Part shown: positions 52,141-61,202 of the stretch, piece after piece | Layout of the letters: each line of letters opens with the position of its first letter | Numbering within the stretch: position 1 is the first letter of the stretch | Origin: Pseudomonas sp. NFIX28 | GTDB lineage: Bacteria > Pseudomonadota > Gammaproteobacteria > Pseudomonadales > Pseudomonadaceae | DNA: 64,000 nucleotides | Direction of reading: 5' to 3' | Assembly: GCF_900107395.1 (NCBI RefSeq) | Contig: NZ_FNPW01000016.1 | Location: 62,001 to 126,000, forward strand | The notes under the pieces: generated by a model | What the model was told of the DNA's origin: nothing | Databases searched by the model: none | What the model saw: the letters and a program-made list of their open reading frames with translations, nothing else | Made by a program: the position numbers and the translations under genes

Positions 52141-53499
52141 TCAGCGAATACCGCTGCCGGCCAGGGACTCCGGCGACCACTGCGCCTTGGAGAGCGGGTC
52201 GATGTACTTGATGCCGCCGTAAGGCCCCACCACACCGTTGATGTTGTAGGAGCCGGCGACCAGGTCGTAGATCATGAAAGGCGTGGAGTCGGGGATCTGC
52301 TTGTCGTAGCTCTGGCTGAGGAACGCGAAGGAGCCGCGGTACAGCTGGCCACGGGCGTCGTACTGGTCGGAGGCCAAAGCGGTCCAGCTGTCTTCGTCCA
52401 GGTAGAACCGGCGCTTTTGGTAGATATGCCGGGCGCCGGCCTTGAGGGTGCCCTCCACCACCCACACCCGGTGCTTCTCCCAGCGCACGTAGTCCGGGGC
52501 CAGGTGGTTGGCGGTGGTCAGCGACTTGGCGTCCTGGGCGTAGGTCAACTTGTAGGTGTTGTAGGGCACGATCATTTCCTGCTTGCCCACCAGCTTCCAG
52601 TCGTAGCGGTCCAGCGCACCGTTGAAGACGAAAACGTCGTCATAAGTGCCCGCGCCCGCGGTGCCCGGGTTGGGCGTGTCGTAGGCCAGGTTCGGCGCCA
52701 GCTTGACCCGCCGCTGGCCAGGCAGGTATTGCCAGGCGCGACGGGGCTGCTGCAACGGGTTGGCGGCGTCCTTGAGCATCACCGCCTCGCCGGCCCGGCG
52801 CGCCGGGCCGGTGTAGGACAGCTTCATCTGGTAATACACGTCGGCGCTGCTGATCGGCTGCGCCAGGTTCTCGTAGATCGGATAGGAAATGAACGCCTGC
52901 CCGGTGGTCGCCAGGCTTGGAACGCCGGCGGAGTCGACGTTCCACGAGTCGTACTTGGAGTTGATGTTGACCCCCTGGTAGCGCAGCAGGAAGTTCCACA
53001 TGGCCTCGTTGCCCGATTGCGGGATCGGGAACGGCACGCCCGGCAGCACGTTGTCGATGGCCAGCCCGCCCTCGAGGGATCTGGCGCCGCTGGCATTCTT
53101 CACGCCATTGTCCAGCACGGCCTTGGGCAGCGTGACGGTGCGGTGGGTCGGGTAGACATTGACGTGGAAACTGGGGAAGCGCCGGGCCAGTTCGACCGTG
53201 GTTGCCGTGAGCAGGCTTCGGTATTGATCGAGGTTCTTGCCGTCGATCACCAGCAGCGGCTTTTCGTTGGCGAAGGGGTCCGGGCGCATGCTGTCGCCGG
53301 CCTTGAAGCTGGCCGGCGGCGTAGTCAGGCCACCGGCGTAGGCGGGAATGGAACCGTCGGCGTTCCCGGCCTGTTCGGCCCCGACCAGGGTCAGGCTGCT
53401 GCCCAGCCGGGCGGCTTCCTGTGTCGAGACGGCGGCCTGGGCCTGGGCGGCCATGATCATGGCCAGGGAAGTGGCCAGCACGCTTTGCACGAATTTCAT
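52141..53499 (-). CDS. DUF1329 domain protein (outer-membrane lipoprotein-sorting-like)
   Basis: 452 residues with a signal peptide (about 1-22, ending QAQA). The body (SLTLVGAEQAGNADGSIPAYAGG, YVRWEKHRVWVVEGTLK, YLDEDSWTALASDQYD) is that of DUF1329 proteins, related to LolA/LolB-like lipid-binding folds. It is encoded between DUF1302 and YCF48 genes on the same strand. Together they likely carry a hydrophobic substrate across the periplasm. Confidence 0.9.
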   Translation of the reverse strand: MKFVQSVLATSLAMIMAAQAQAAVSTQEAARLGSSLTLVGAEQAGNADGSIPAYAGGLTTPPASFKAGDSMRPDPFANEKPLLVIDGKNLDQYRSLLTATTVELARRFPSFHVNVYPTHRTVTLPKAVLDNGVKNASGARSLEGGLAIDNVLPGVPFPIPQSGNEAMWNFLLRYQGVNINSKYDSWNVDSAGVPSLATTGQAFISYPIYENLAQPISSADVYYQMKLSYTGPARRAGEAVMLKDAANPLQQPRRAWQYLPGQRRVKLAPNLAYDTPNPGTAGAGTYDDVFVFNGALDRYDWKLVGKQEMIVPYNTYKLTYAQDAKSLTTANHLAPDYVRWEKHRVWVVEGTLKAGARHIYQKRRFYLDEDSWTALASDQYDARGQLYRGSFAFLSQSYDKQIPDSTPFMIYDLVAGSYNINGVVGPYGGIKYIDPLSKAQWSPESLAGSGIR

Positions 53500-53538
53500 C
53501 TTGTTATTCTCCTGCTTGCCTGGGGAAGCATTCGTGGG

Positions 53539-55554
53539 TCAAAAGGTGGTTTTCATCGTCAGGTAAACGGCGCCCCGGTCTTCGGTAGTGGCGCCGCCAC
53601 CGGAAAAGGCCGAGTAGCCGCCGCCGTAACAGGCGTAGTTTTCGTTACCGCTGAAAGCGTTCGGGGTGGAGCCGTCGCCGCTGCCGGCATTCGCCGCACC
53701 GCTACTCATACCGCTGGAGTCGCACTTGTCGGCCTTGCCGAACGAGTCCACGTACTTCAGGTCGACAAAATATTTGTTGTACATCACGGCCCCGACGCCG
53801 AGCGCGTAGTTGCCGGTGTCCCGGGCACCGCCGCCGGACACCGGCGACACGCCGGCCAGGCCCATGTTCAGGGACATCGGCAGGTTCAGGTCGACGCCGG
53901 GGAACACCTGGTACCAGGTCGGTGTGAAGTTGATCGCGACGCCCCAGTTGTCGCGGGTCGGCGCATCGATTCCGCGATAGCTGTCCTTGCCCTTGTAGAG
54001 CGCCTCGTTCTTGCTATCGAGCTTGAGCAGGTTGCTGTAGTACAGCTCGGCGAGCAGGGTTGCCGAGTCGAACAGCGGCGTCCTGGGCAGGGTCATCAGG
54101 CCGTTGAGCGTCCAGTGCAACGTGTCGCCGGTGGCGCTCATGCTGTCGCCCCGGCTCGGCGCGTCGTAGACCACGCCGGTGGCGGCCGACCGGGCCGGCA
54201 GCAGCCCGAGGCCGGCGCCAAGGCCTTGCGGGCCCGTGGCGCTGACAATGGCCGGGATACTGGCCAGCGGCATGTTGTGGCGAATGTTCAGGTCCGAGCC
54301 CACGCTGACCCCGGCCACGTCCTTGGACAGGCTCAGGCCGAAGACTTGAATGTTGTCGGCATAGGCCAGTTGATAGGTGCTGGTGCTCAGCGAATTGAGG
54401 GTGTTGACCACCGCCGGGACCATGCCGGCAGGCCGGGTCCCGTTGGCGTTGGCCGAGGTCAGCCCGGTGGCGTCCAGCCAGGCTTGCGGCAGGATGTCCG
54501 AGGTGTTGCGGTAATACACGCCGAGCGTGCCATCCAGCCAGGCGGGCGACCACTTGGCCATCACCCCCCAGTCGCCGCTGCTATGCGGCGTCAGGTCATG
54601 GCCGCGACGGACGTTGGTCAACCCGTTGCACGGGGCCAGGCCACAGCCCAGCGGGCTACCCGGCACCACGGCGTTGGTGTTGCCCAGCAGGAACGACTGC
54701 GCCCCGAAACCGACCAGGTCGGAACCGCCGTAATAAGTCCCGGCTTCGGGCAGGCGGGCCGCATCCCAATCGAGGAAGTACTGCGCGCCCACGGTCAATT
54801 CGGGGTTGACGGTGAACGACATCGACAACTGATTGCGCGGCACGAACAGTTCCTTGGCCTCGGTGCCGGGCGATGCCGCCAACTTGGCCAGGTCCAGGCC
54901 GGACTGGCCGTAGCTGACCGAATGCACCGGGTTGAGCAGGGTCTCGCCCCAGAACACGTTGTGCTGGCCGGCCTTCAGGCTGAGCAACGACTCCTCGCCC
55001 ACTTCGGTGCTGTAGAACACGAAGGCATCGAGAATCTCGCCCGAAGGCCCGGTGTAATAGCGCTGGGCGTAGTTGCTCAGGTGCGGGCTGCCTTGGCCGA
55101 CATTGTCGCCGGTGACCCCGGCCAGGCGCGGGTCGTTGGCCACCAGGCCCGACCGCGCGTCATTGCCGTTGACGAACGGGTTGCTGTTGGAACCGGTGTT
55201 TTCGTAGGCCTTGTCGTACCAGCTGGCGGCGCTGACGCGAAAGCCCATGGCGTTCTTGTAGACCACGTCCAGCTCGGTCAACAGGTCGATACGGTTGGTG
55301 ATGTTGGTCCCGGCCTTGCGGAAGTTGTAGTCGCCATCGTTGTTGTTGGGCGTCGCCAGCATGCGTTGGTCGGCACTTTCGGTGCGCACGCCGTAGTTGT
55401 ACTTGATGGTGTTGTCCAGGCGCGCGGTCCAGTCCGGGTTGCCGGTATCAAGCTCCACCGCATGGGCATTGGGCATCGCGGCGACCAGGATCGCCGAGGC
55501 CAGCAAGGTGTGGTGACGCGAAGGGGCGTACCCCTGACGCTGGGTGTTGTGCAT
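53539..55554 (-). CDS. DUF1302 family outer-membrane protein
   Basis: 671 residues, with a signal peptide (about 1-32, ending PNAHA) and a beta-barrel-like sequence of alternating aromatic residues. It ends in TMKTTF, a C-terminal Phe as expected for outer-membrane barrels. WTARLDNTIKYNYGVRTE and the DVVYKNAMGFRVSAASWYD segment are typical for the DUF1302 family. It is the first gene of the cluster and probably forms the entry or exit pore for a hydrophobic compound. Confidence 0.9.
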   Translation of the reverse strand: MHNTQRQGYAPSRHHTLLASAILVAAMPNAHAVELDTGNPDWTARLDNTIKYNYGVRTESADQRMLATPNNNDGDYNFRKAGTNITNRIDLLTELDVVYKNAMGFRVSAASWYDKAYENTGSNSNPFVNGNDARSGLVANDPRLAGVTGDNVGQGSPHLSNYAQRYYTGPSGEILDAFVFYSTEVGEESLLSLKAGQHNVFWGETLLNPVHSVSYGQSGLDLAKLAASPGTEAKELFVPRNQLSMSFTVNPELTVGAQYFLDWDAARLPEAGTYYGGSDLVGFGAQSFLLGNTNAVVPGSPLGCGLAPCNGLTNVRRGHDLTPHSSGDWGVMAKWSPAWLDGTLGVYYRNTSDILPQAWLDATGLTSANANGTRPAGMVPAVVNTLNSLSTSTYQLAYADNIQVFGLSLSKDVAGVSVGSDLNIRHNMPLASIPAIVSATGPQGLGAGLGLLPARSAATGVVYDAPSRGDSMSATGDTLHWTLNGLMTLPRTPLFDSATLLAELYYSNLLKLDSKNEALYKGKDSYRGIDAPTRDNWGVAINFTPTWYQVFPGVDLNLPMSLNMGLAGVSPVSGGGARDTGNYALGVGAVMYNKYFVDLKYVDSFGKADKCDSSGMSSGAANAGSGDGSTPNAFSGNENYACYGGGYSAFSGGGATTEDRGAVYLTMKTTF

Positions 55555-55684
55555 TGCGTGTTCTCCGCTTTTTTGTAGTTGTTTTTAAGCGCAGCCGCCC
55601 TCGCGCTCCCCTGTGTGCAGGGGGTGGCGTTTTTCAGGAGTGAGGGCAAATTGCCGGATGGCGGGCAGCCAGCCGGCGCCTGAT

Positions 55685-56251
55685 TCAGCGATCCAGTTCC
55701 TGGATAAGTGCTTCGGCGTGTGGCCACGGGCCAAAGCCCGCCGCCGGGTTGAGATGGCCCACGGCGCCGAGATTGCGCAGTTCGCTCCCCCAGCCGTGCG
55801 CCATGCGCGTGACGGCCGGGAGGCTGGCGAGGTGGTCGTTGGTGCTGGCGATCACCAGGCTGGGAAAAGGCAGCGGGCCTTGAGGTAGCGGGTTCCAGCC
55901 CTGGGCGCGCAGGGTCTGGGCCGAGGGGTAGCCTGGCGGCCAGTCGGCGTCGAGGTCCGGCGGCGCCGCCAGCAGCGCGCCCTTGATCGGACGGCTGTAC
56001 TGCGCGGCCCAGTGCGCGACCATCAACACCCCGGCGCTGTGCGCGACCAGGATGACCGGCCCGTCGATCTGCTCCAGCTCGTGCTGGATAGCTTCTACCC
56101 GTGCGTTGCAGTCCAGCTTGTCGGTTTCCCGTGGCGGGACACTGCGTACCTTGCTCAACCTGGCTTCGAGCAAGGTTTGCCAATGCTCGGCCACATGCTC
56201 GCGCAGGCCCGGGACGATCAGAACGGTTGCGGCAGTCTGCAGTTTATCCAC
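55685..56251 (-). CDS. RBBP9/YdeN family serine hydrolase
   Basis: 188 residues. The alpha/beta hydrolase nucleophile is in ILVAHSAGVLM, the acid in STNDHLAS and the His in AVGHLNPAAGFG. This is the usual size for the RBBP9-like group of small esterases, whose natural substrates are seldom known. It is 130 bp upstream of the DUF1302 gene on the same strand and may be co-regulated. Confidence 0.9.
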   Translation of the reverse strand: MDKLQTAATVLIVPGLREHVAEHWQTLLEARLSKVRSVPPRETDKLDCNARVEAIQHELEQIDGPVILVAHSAGVLMVAHWAAQYSRPIKGALLAAPPDLDADWPPGYPSAQTLRAQGWNPLPQGPLPFPSLVIASTNDHLASLPAVTRMAHGWGSELRNLGAVGHLNPAAGFGPWPHAEALIQELDR

Positions 56252-56324
56252 GTCAACACCTTCGCCTTCTCGATGACTCGACTGGCTGTATCGCCAGAAG
56301 CTTTTTGTAGTGTCGACATTAAAG

Positions 56325-56346
56325 AGCGCCCATCCGGGGCGCTTTT
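56325..56346 (+). terminator. Hairpin with T tail between divergent genes
   Basis: agcgccc (56325-56331) pairs with gggcgct (56337-56343), followed by tttt, in the + direction. No + strand gene lies upstream, so it could end a short transcript or act as a regulatory hairpin in the divergent region. Confidence 0.5.
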
Positions 56347-56607
56347 CATTCGACGTCAGGCGCTTTTCTTTTGATGACAGATTTTGCCCTTTGGGCGCCG
56401 CGCGACCACCGGTCGAAAAACCCAGCGAGTTGTCCCAAGGTCACTGTAATCAATGGGTGAGGGGCAACCGAGCCTGAGCGACGGCGAAGATTTCGGGCCG
56501 CTCCAAGGGCGCGCCATCGGCCACCGCCCAACTGTTCAATCCATGATGTGCTGGCTATAGTCGCCACGCTCCAGCCCATTCCAATCGGCCCAGAAAAGAC
56601 TCTTCGC

Positions 56608-57645
56608 ATGCCCAAGCTTGTTCGTGCCGCTGTCTTGACCAACTACCTGGAAGTCACCCAATACCTGGGCTTCAACCCGCGCGATCTATTGGCCGCCCAC
56701 GGCCTGAGCAAGGCCCAGTTGCAAGCTCCGGAACAACGCATTCCCATCGATGCCGCCGTGCGCCTGCTGGAGACATCGGCCGCCGCCAGCGGTTGCCAGA
56801 GCTTCGGCCTGAGCATGGCCGAGTCGCGCCAGCTTTCCGATTTCGGCGTGGTCAGCTTGCTGCTCAGCCACCAGCGCACGCTGCGCGATGCCTTGCAGGT
56901 CGTGGTGCATTACCGCCACTTGATGAACGATTCGCTGGCCATCTTCATCGAAGAGGCCGGCAAGATGGTGATCATTCGCGAAGAGGTGGTCACCGATACG
57001 CCGATGCCCTGCCGCCAAGCCACCGAGCTGGCCATCGGGGTAATGTTCCGCCTGTGCGCCGCCCTGCTCGGGACCCACTGGCACCCCTACAGCGTCAACT
57101 TCACGCACCAGGCGCCGGACAACCTGCAGCTGCATCGCCGCCTGTTCGACTGCAACCTGGAGTTCGGCAGCGAATTCAATGGCATCGTCTGCTCCGACGC
57201 CAGCCTCGACATGACCAACCCCCATGCCGACCCGGCCATGGCGCGCTATGCCCAGAGCTATCTCGACTCGCTGCTCAGCCATGAAGGCCCGTCGATGCTG
57301 TTCGAGGTGCGCAAGGCCATCTACCTGCTGCTGCCGATGGGACGCGCCACCATCGAGCAGATCGCCCAGACCCAGGGCATGAACGTTCGCACCCTGCAGC
57401 GCCGCCTGAAAGACGACGGCTGCGCCTTCAACGACTTGATCAACGACGTGCGCCGCGACCTGGTACTGCGCTACCTGGAAAACCCGAACTACTCGCTGGG
57501 GCGCATTGCCGACATGCTCGGCTACTCCATGGCGAGCTCTTTCACGCGCTGGTTCATCACCCAGTTCGGCATGCCGCCCGCCACCTGGCGCAGCACCCAG
57601 AAGCAGCTCCCGGGCAAACCCCTCAAGGACCCGGACGCCCCCTGA
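56608..57645 (+). CDS. AraC family transcriptional regulator
   Basis: 345 residues, with the N-terminal AraC-type ligand-binding domain (IDAAVRLLETSAAASGCQSF...) and the C-terminal HTH (GMNVRTLQRRLKDDG, then GYSMASSFTRWFITQFG). Regulators of this layout often accompany the DUF1302/DUF1329/RND cluster that begins 350 bp away on the other strand, so it is the likely activator. The ATG at 56608 starts MPKLVRAAVL, usual for the group. Confidence 0.88.
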   Translation: MPKLVRAAVLTNYLEVTQYLGFNPRDLLAAHGLSKAQLQAPEQRIPIDAAVRLLETSAAASGCQSFGLSMAESRQLSDFGVVSLLLSHQRTLRDALQVVVHYRHLMNDSLAIFIEEAGKMVIIREEVVTDTPMPCRQATELAIGVMFRLCAALLGTHWHPYSVNFTHQAPDNLQLHRRLFDCNLEFGSEFNGIVCSDASLDMTNPHADPAMARYAQSYLDSLLSHEGPSMLFEVRKAIYLLLPMGRATIEQIAQTQGMNVRTLQRRLKDDGCAFNDLINDVRRDLVLRYLENPNYSLGRIADMLGYSMASSFTRWFITQFGMPPATWRSTQKQLPGKPLKDPDAP

Positions 57646-57674
57646 ACCGGCGTCGCTTGCCGCGCCGCGCAGGC

Positions 57675-57706
57675 AAAAAAAACGGCGACCGCTGGTACAG
57701 TCGCCG
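57675..57706 (-). terminator. Terminator of the minus-strand catabolic operon
   Basis: On the minus strand cggcgac (57706-57700) pairs with gtcgccg (57689-57683) and is followed by eight T residues. It lies about 90 bp after the last gene of the operon (the YeiH-type transporter) and also faces the AraC gene stop. Confidence 0.85.
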
Positions 57707-57795
57707 CAAAAAGAACCGGAGTGACTGACACCGGTTCGAAAGCCGCACTGCGAGAGGATTCACTCAGTGCGACCTGCCATGCACTTACACCCGCC

Positions 57796-58806
57796 TTACC
57801 ACCCCCAGTGCAGCACCAGCAGCACCAGCCCGGCGAGAAACACCGTCTCGCCCACCATCAGCAAGATCGGCTTGATGCCAACCGCCGCCAGCTCCTTGAG
57901 CTGAGTCTTCATGCCCAGGGCACTGATGGACACCACCAGGCTCCAGCGCGACAGGTCGTTGACCGCCCCCTGCACCACCGGCGCCACCCAGCCGGTGCTG
58001 TTGAGGCAGGCCAGCAGCAGGAAGCCGACGGCGAACCACGGCAGCAACGGCGGCCGCTTGCCGCTGGTGTCGACGCCCTGCATGCGGGTGACCATCGCCG
58101 CACAGACGATCACCGGCAGCAGCATGGCGACCCGCAGCAACTTGACCACCGTGGCCGTGTCGCCGGTCTCGGTCGACATGCTGTAGCCGGCGCCGACCAC
58201 CTGGGCGACATCGTGGATGGTCGCCCCGAGGAACACCCCGGCCACTTGCGGCGACAACGACAGCCCGTTGGCGATCATCGGGTAGAGGATCATCGCGGTG
58301 GTCGACAGCGCCGAGACGCCGATGACGGTGAACAAGGTGGCCCGTTCTTTCTGCGGGTGGTTGGGCAACGCCGCCGCCAGCGCCAATGCCGCCGAGGCGC
58401 CACAGATGGCGGTGGCGCCGCCGGTGAGCATGCCGAACAAGCGCTGGAACCCCAGGGCCTTGGCCGCGACCACCGAGACGCCGATTGTCAGCACCACCAG
58501 GACCAGCACCAGCACCACGGGCTTCCAGCCCAGCGCGGCGATCTGCTCGAGGGTGATGCGCATGCCCAGCAGGGCAATGCCGATGCGCAGCACCGTGCGG
58601 GCGGTGAACTCGATGCCGGCCTTGCATACGCCGTCGCTGGCCAGGAAGTTCAGCGCCATGCCCAGCAGCAGGGCAAACAGCATCACCGGCGCGCCGTAAT
58701 GCTCGGACAGGAACGAGGCGGCCGCCGCCACGATCAGGCTGACCACCAGCCCCGGCGCCAGCTCACGCGTTCGGCTGTGCAGCCGGGTAAGCGCCAGGGT
58801 GCTCAT
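57796..58806 (-). CDS. YeiH/UPF0324 family transporter (putative sulfate exporter)
   Basis: 336 residues with about ten membrane helices. FGMLTGGATAICGASAALALA is the family hallmark, and GATIHDVAQVVGAGYSMS is also typical. The ATG at 58806 overlaps the Rieske stop by ATGA. The annotation as sulfate exporter is a family label; the true cargo here is inferred from the TauD-type dioxygenase, which may release sulfite. Confidence 0.85.
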   Translation of the reverse strand: MSTLALTRLHSRTRELAPGLVVSLIVAAAASFLSEHYGAPVMLFALLLGMALNFLASDGVCKAGIEFTARTVLRIGIALLGMRITLEQIAALGWKPVVLVLVLVVLTIGVSVVAAKALGFQRLFGMLTGGATAICGASAALALAAALPNHPQKERATLFTVIGVSALSTTAMILYPMIANGLSLSPQVAGVFLGATIHDVAQVVGAGYSMSTETGDTATVVKLLRVAMLLPVIVCAAMVTRMQGVDTSGKRPPLLPWFAVGFLLLACLNSTGWVAPVVQGAVNDLSRWSLVVSISALGMKTQLKELAAVGIKPILLMVGETVFLAGLVLLVLHWGW

Positions 58807-59129
58807 GACACCGCCTGCGCGGCAGCGATCAGGATAAAGGCCTGGCCGTCGATGACCTCGACCGGGTAGCTGGCGACCTTGACCTGGCTGGAATTGAGCA
58901 GGCAACCGCTGCGCAGGTCGAAGCGCAGGCCGTGGGCGCAACACTGGATCACCCTGCCCTCCAGGCGCCCGCCATACAGCGATGCGCCCTGATGCGGGCA
59001 ACTGTCGTCGATGGCGAACAGTTCGCCGTCGACGTTGAACAACGCCAGGCTTTTATCTTCGCAGGCAAGCAGCGCACGACCGCCTGCCGGCGGGTAATGG
59101 CTGGCGGGCACCGGGATACGCACGCTCAT
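58803..59129 (-). CDS. Rieske 2Fe-2S ferredoxin-like protein
   Basis: 108 residues, a lone Rieske domain. The cluster ligands are in DSCPHQGASL and IQCCAHGLRFD, a complete CxH...CxxH set. Such small proteins pass electrons to oxygenases. The stop and start are embedded in ATGA junctions with both neighbours, so translation is fully coupled. The partner oxygenase is not obvious, since a TauD-type enzyme does not need a ferredoxin. Confidence 0.92.
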   Translation of the reverse strand: MSVRIPVPASHYPPAGGRALLACEDKSLALFNVDGELFAIDDSCPHQGASLYGGRLEGRVIQCCAHGLRFDLRSGCLLNSSQVKVASYPVEVIDGQAFILIAAAQAVS

Positions 59130-59788
59130 ACCGGCTGCTCCACGCATTGGCTGCGCAGCGCTTCGTCCATGGCGCCCAGCAGCGCCTCGGCGGGCTGCGC
59201 GCCGACCACCGTCAGGCGAGCGTTGAACTGGAAGGCGGGCACGCCCTGGGACGCCCCCTGCTCCTTGCCGATAAAGGCACGGGCGTCGCCTGTCAGGCAG
59301 TCCGCCAGTTCGCTGGCCGGGTAGCCGCACGCGCTGGCGATGGCCAGCAGGGTTTGCGGGCACCCCAGGTTCTCGCCGAGCTGGAAGTAGCCGGCGAACA
59401 AACGCTCGAGCAACGCATCGCGCCGGGCGCTATCGCCCAAGGCTTCGGCGCGCGCCAACAGGCGATGGGCATCGGCGGTATTGGGCATGGTGGTGATGCC
59501 CTCCAGGTCGATGGCCACCCCCACGGCCATCGCCGCCTGCCGTACCTGGGCCTGGCGCATCCGCACCGCCTCGGCACTGCCCAGGCGCTGGCGATAGAAC
59601 TCGGCGAAGGGCAACCCCGTCGCCGGCAGCTGCGGCAGCAACTGCACGCCGTGCCACTGGGTGACGATCTGCACGTCCGGCTGCTGGCGGCGCAACAGCT
59701 GCTGCGCGCGCTCCAGCTGGCGCTTGCCGATCAGGCACCAGGGGCAGATGAAATCGAAAAACACGTCAATCTGTAGACGACCACTCAC
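59126..59788 (-). CDS. DsbA family oxidoreductase (FrnE-like)
   Basis: 220 residues from a GTG at 59788 that overlaps the MFS stop (GTGA) and follows a GGAGG. VFFDFICPWCLIGKRQLE has the CPWC redox motif of cytosolic FrnE-type proteins, and QGVPAFQFNARLTVVGAQP supplies the cis-proline loop. No signal peptide, so a cytoplasmic thiol-disulfide or isomerase activity is likely. It would serve the pathway encoded by the operon. Confidence 0.88.
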   Translation of the reverse strand: MSGRLQIDVFFDFICPWCLIGKRQLERAQQLLRRQQPDVQIVTQWHGVQLLPQLPATGLPFAEFYRQRLGSAEAVRMRQAQVRQAAMAVGVAIDLEGITTMPNTADAHRLLARAEALGDSARRDALLERLFAGYFQLGENLGCPQTLLAIASACGYPASELADCLTGDARAFIGKEQGASQGVPAFQFNARLTVVGAQPAEALLGAMDEALRSQCVEQPV

Positions 59789-61113
59789 ACTTTTTCCTCC
59801 AGCACGGCTTCTCTCACCGAATCGTTGTCGCGTTCGCCCGCCAACCGGGCAATGTCCTTGGGGTAATGGCACTTGGCGTAAAAGAACACCGCCGCGGCGC
59901 CGATGCTGACCAGCGGCACCAGCTGAAAGGCCGCGTGCAGGCCGATCATGTCGGACACCTTGCCGGTGATAAACGGCCCCGGCGCCAGCCCCAGCAGGTT
60001 GTTGGCCAGGGTCAGCGTGGCAAACGCCGTACCGTGGACCGAGTAGTGGGTCAGGTTGGCAACCATCGCCCCGGCCGGCCCCGTGGTGCCGGCCGCGATC
60101 AGCATGCCCAAGCCGATCAGCACCAGTTGCAGCGGCCCCGGCGGGCAGGCGAACGCCGCCGACAGCAGCAGGCAACTGCCCAGGCAAAACGCGATGGCCA
60201 GCGCGACCTTGCGTTCCGGCGAGTGGTGACACAGCCGGTCGCTGAGCATGCCGCACAGGATCATCCCCGCCCCGCTGCACAGCACGATGATCGCCGCGAC
60301 CCCGCCGGCCTTGTCCGTGGCCATGTGGTAGTAGCGATTGAGGTAGCTGGGCATCCACACAATCACGGTGCCGCCGACAAACAGTTGCAAGCCGCTGCCG
60401 ATATAGGCGGCGATCACCGAGCGGCTGGAGCACAGGGTGCTCAACGGCCGCTTGACGGTCGCCGCGGCCTTGTTCGCCAGCTGCGCTGCCCGCTGGGGCG
60501 CGATCCGCGCTTCCTTGACGATCAGCGGGTACAGCAGCGCCAGCAGCAGGCCGAACAGGGCCATGCCGGCAAACGACCAGCGCCAGCCCAGCTTGGCGGC
60601 AATCGCCCCGCCCAGGGCCATGCCCAGCACCGAGCCGAACATGCCGCCGGCCATGAAGGCGCTGGCCAGCGTGGCGCGCATGTGCTTGGGAAACACCGAA
60701 ATCACCACCGCGATGCCGACGCTGCCATAGGCCGCTTCACCGACGCCCACCATGAAGCGGGCGATGAACATTTGCTGGTAGTCCTGCGCTACCGCGCAGC
60801 CCAGCGTGGCCAGGCTCCATAACAAGGCCATCAAGGCCAGGCTCTTGACCCGGCCGAAGCGGTCGGCCAGCAACGACAGCGGGAATGTCAGCAGCCCGAC
60901 CATCAAGGCCACGATGCCGCTGAGCATGCCCAGCTGGCTGTCGCTCAGGGCCCACTCGCCCTTGAGCATCGGAAACACCGCGTTGAGTACCTGGCGCGAC
61001 ATGTAGTCGGAAATCAACAGGCCAAAGGTCAGCGCGAACACGATCCAGGCATAGTTGCGCGCAACGCCGACGCCGCTGGCGTCGTCATCGCTGGCGATTG
61101 GGTGATAGGCCAT
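59785..61113 (-). CDS. MFS transporter
   Basis: 442 residues with 12 predicted helices. LADRFGRVKSLALMALL after the second helix is the MFS loop signature, and VGVGEAAYGSVGIAV is typical of the spinster/ACS-like uptake group. It is likely the importer of the operon's substrate. It overlaps the next gene by GTGA. Confidence 0.9.
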   Translation of the reverse strand: MAYHPIASDDDASGVGVARNYAWIVFALTFGLLISDYMSRQVLNAVFPMLKGEWALSDSQLGMLSGIVALMVGLLTFPLSLLADRFGRVKSLALMALLWSLATLGCAVAQDYQQMFIARFMVGVGEAAYGSVGIAVVISVFPKHMRATLASAFMAGGMFGSVLGMALGGAIAAKLGWRWSFAGMALFGLLLALLYPLIVKEARIAPQRAAQLANKAAATVKRPLSTLCSSRSVIAAYIGSGLQLFVGGTVIVWMPSYLNRYYHMATDKAGGVAAIIVLCSGAGMILCGMLSDRLCHHSPERKVALAIAFCLGSCLLLSAAFACPPGPLQLVLIGLGMLIAAGTTGPAGAMVANLTHYSVHGTAFATLTLANNLLGLAPGPFITGKVSDMIGLHAAFQLVPLVSIGAAAVFFYAKCHYPKDIARLAGERDNDSVREAVLEEKV

Positions 61114-61202
61114 GCAGCCTCCTCGAAACTTTGTTGTATTTGTTGTTATCGAGCTTTAACGGTAATGCAGCGGGCGAGAGGCCATGCCCCTCGCCCGTTC
61201 GG

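Noticed and set aside
50671..55578. A 1635-codon uninterrupted frame on the + strand
   Set aside because: It lies exactly antisense to the RND, YCF48, DUF1329 and DUF1302 genes, all of which have clear family signatures. Its composition (Gly, Val, His, Gln, Ala rich) is that of a GC-rich shadow frame.
56325..56346. tRNA or small structured gene in the divergent AraC promoter
   Set aside because: Only a single short hairpin with a T tail is present; no cloverleaf.
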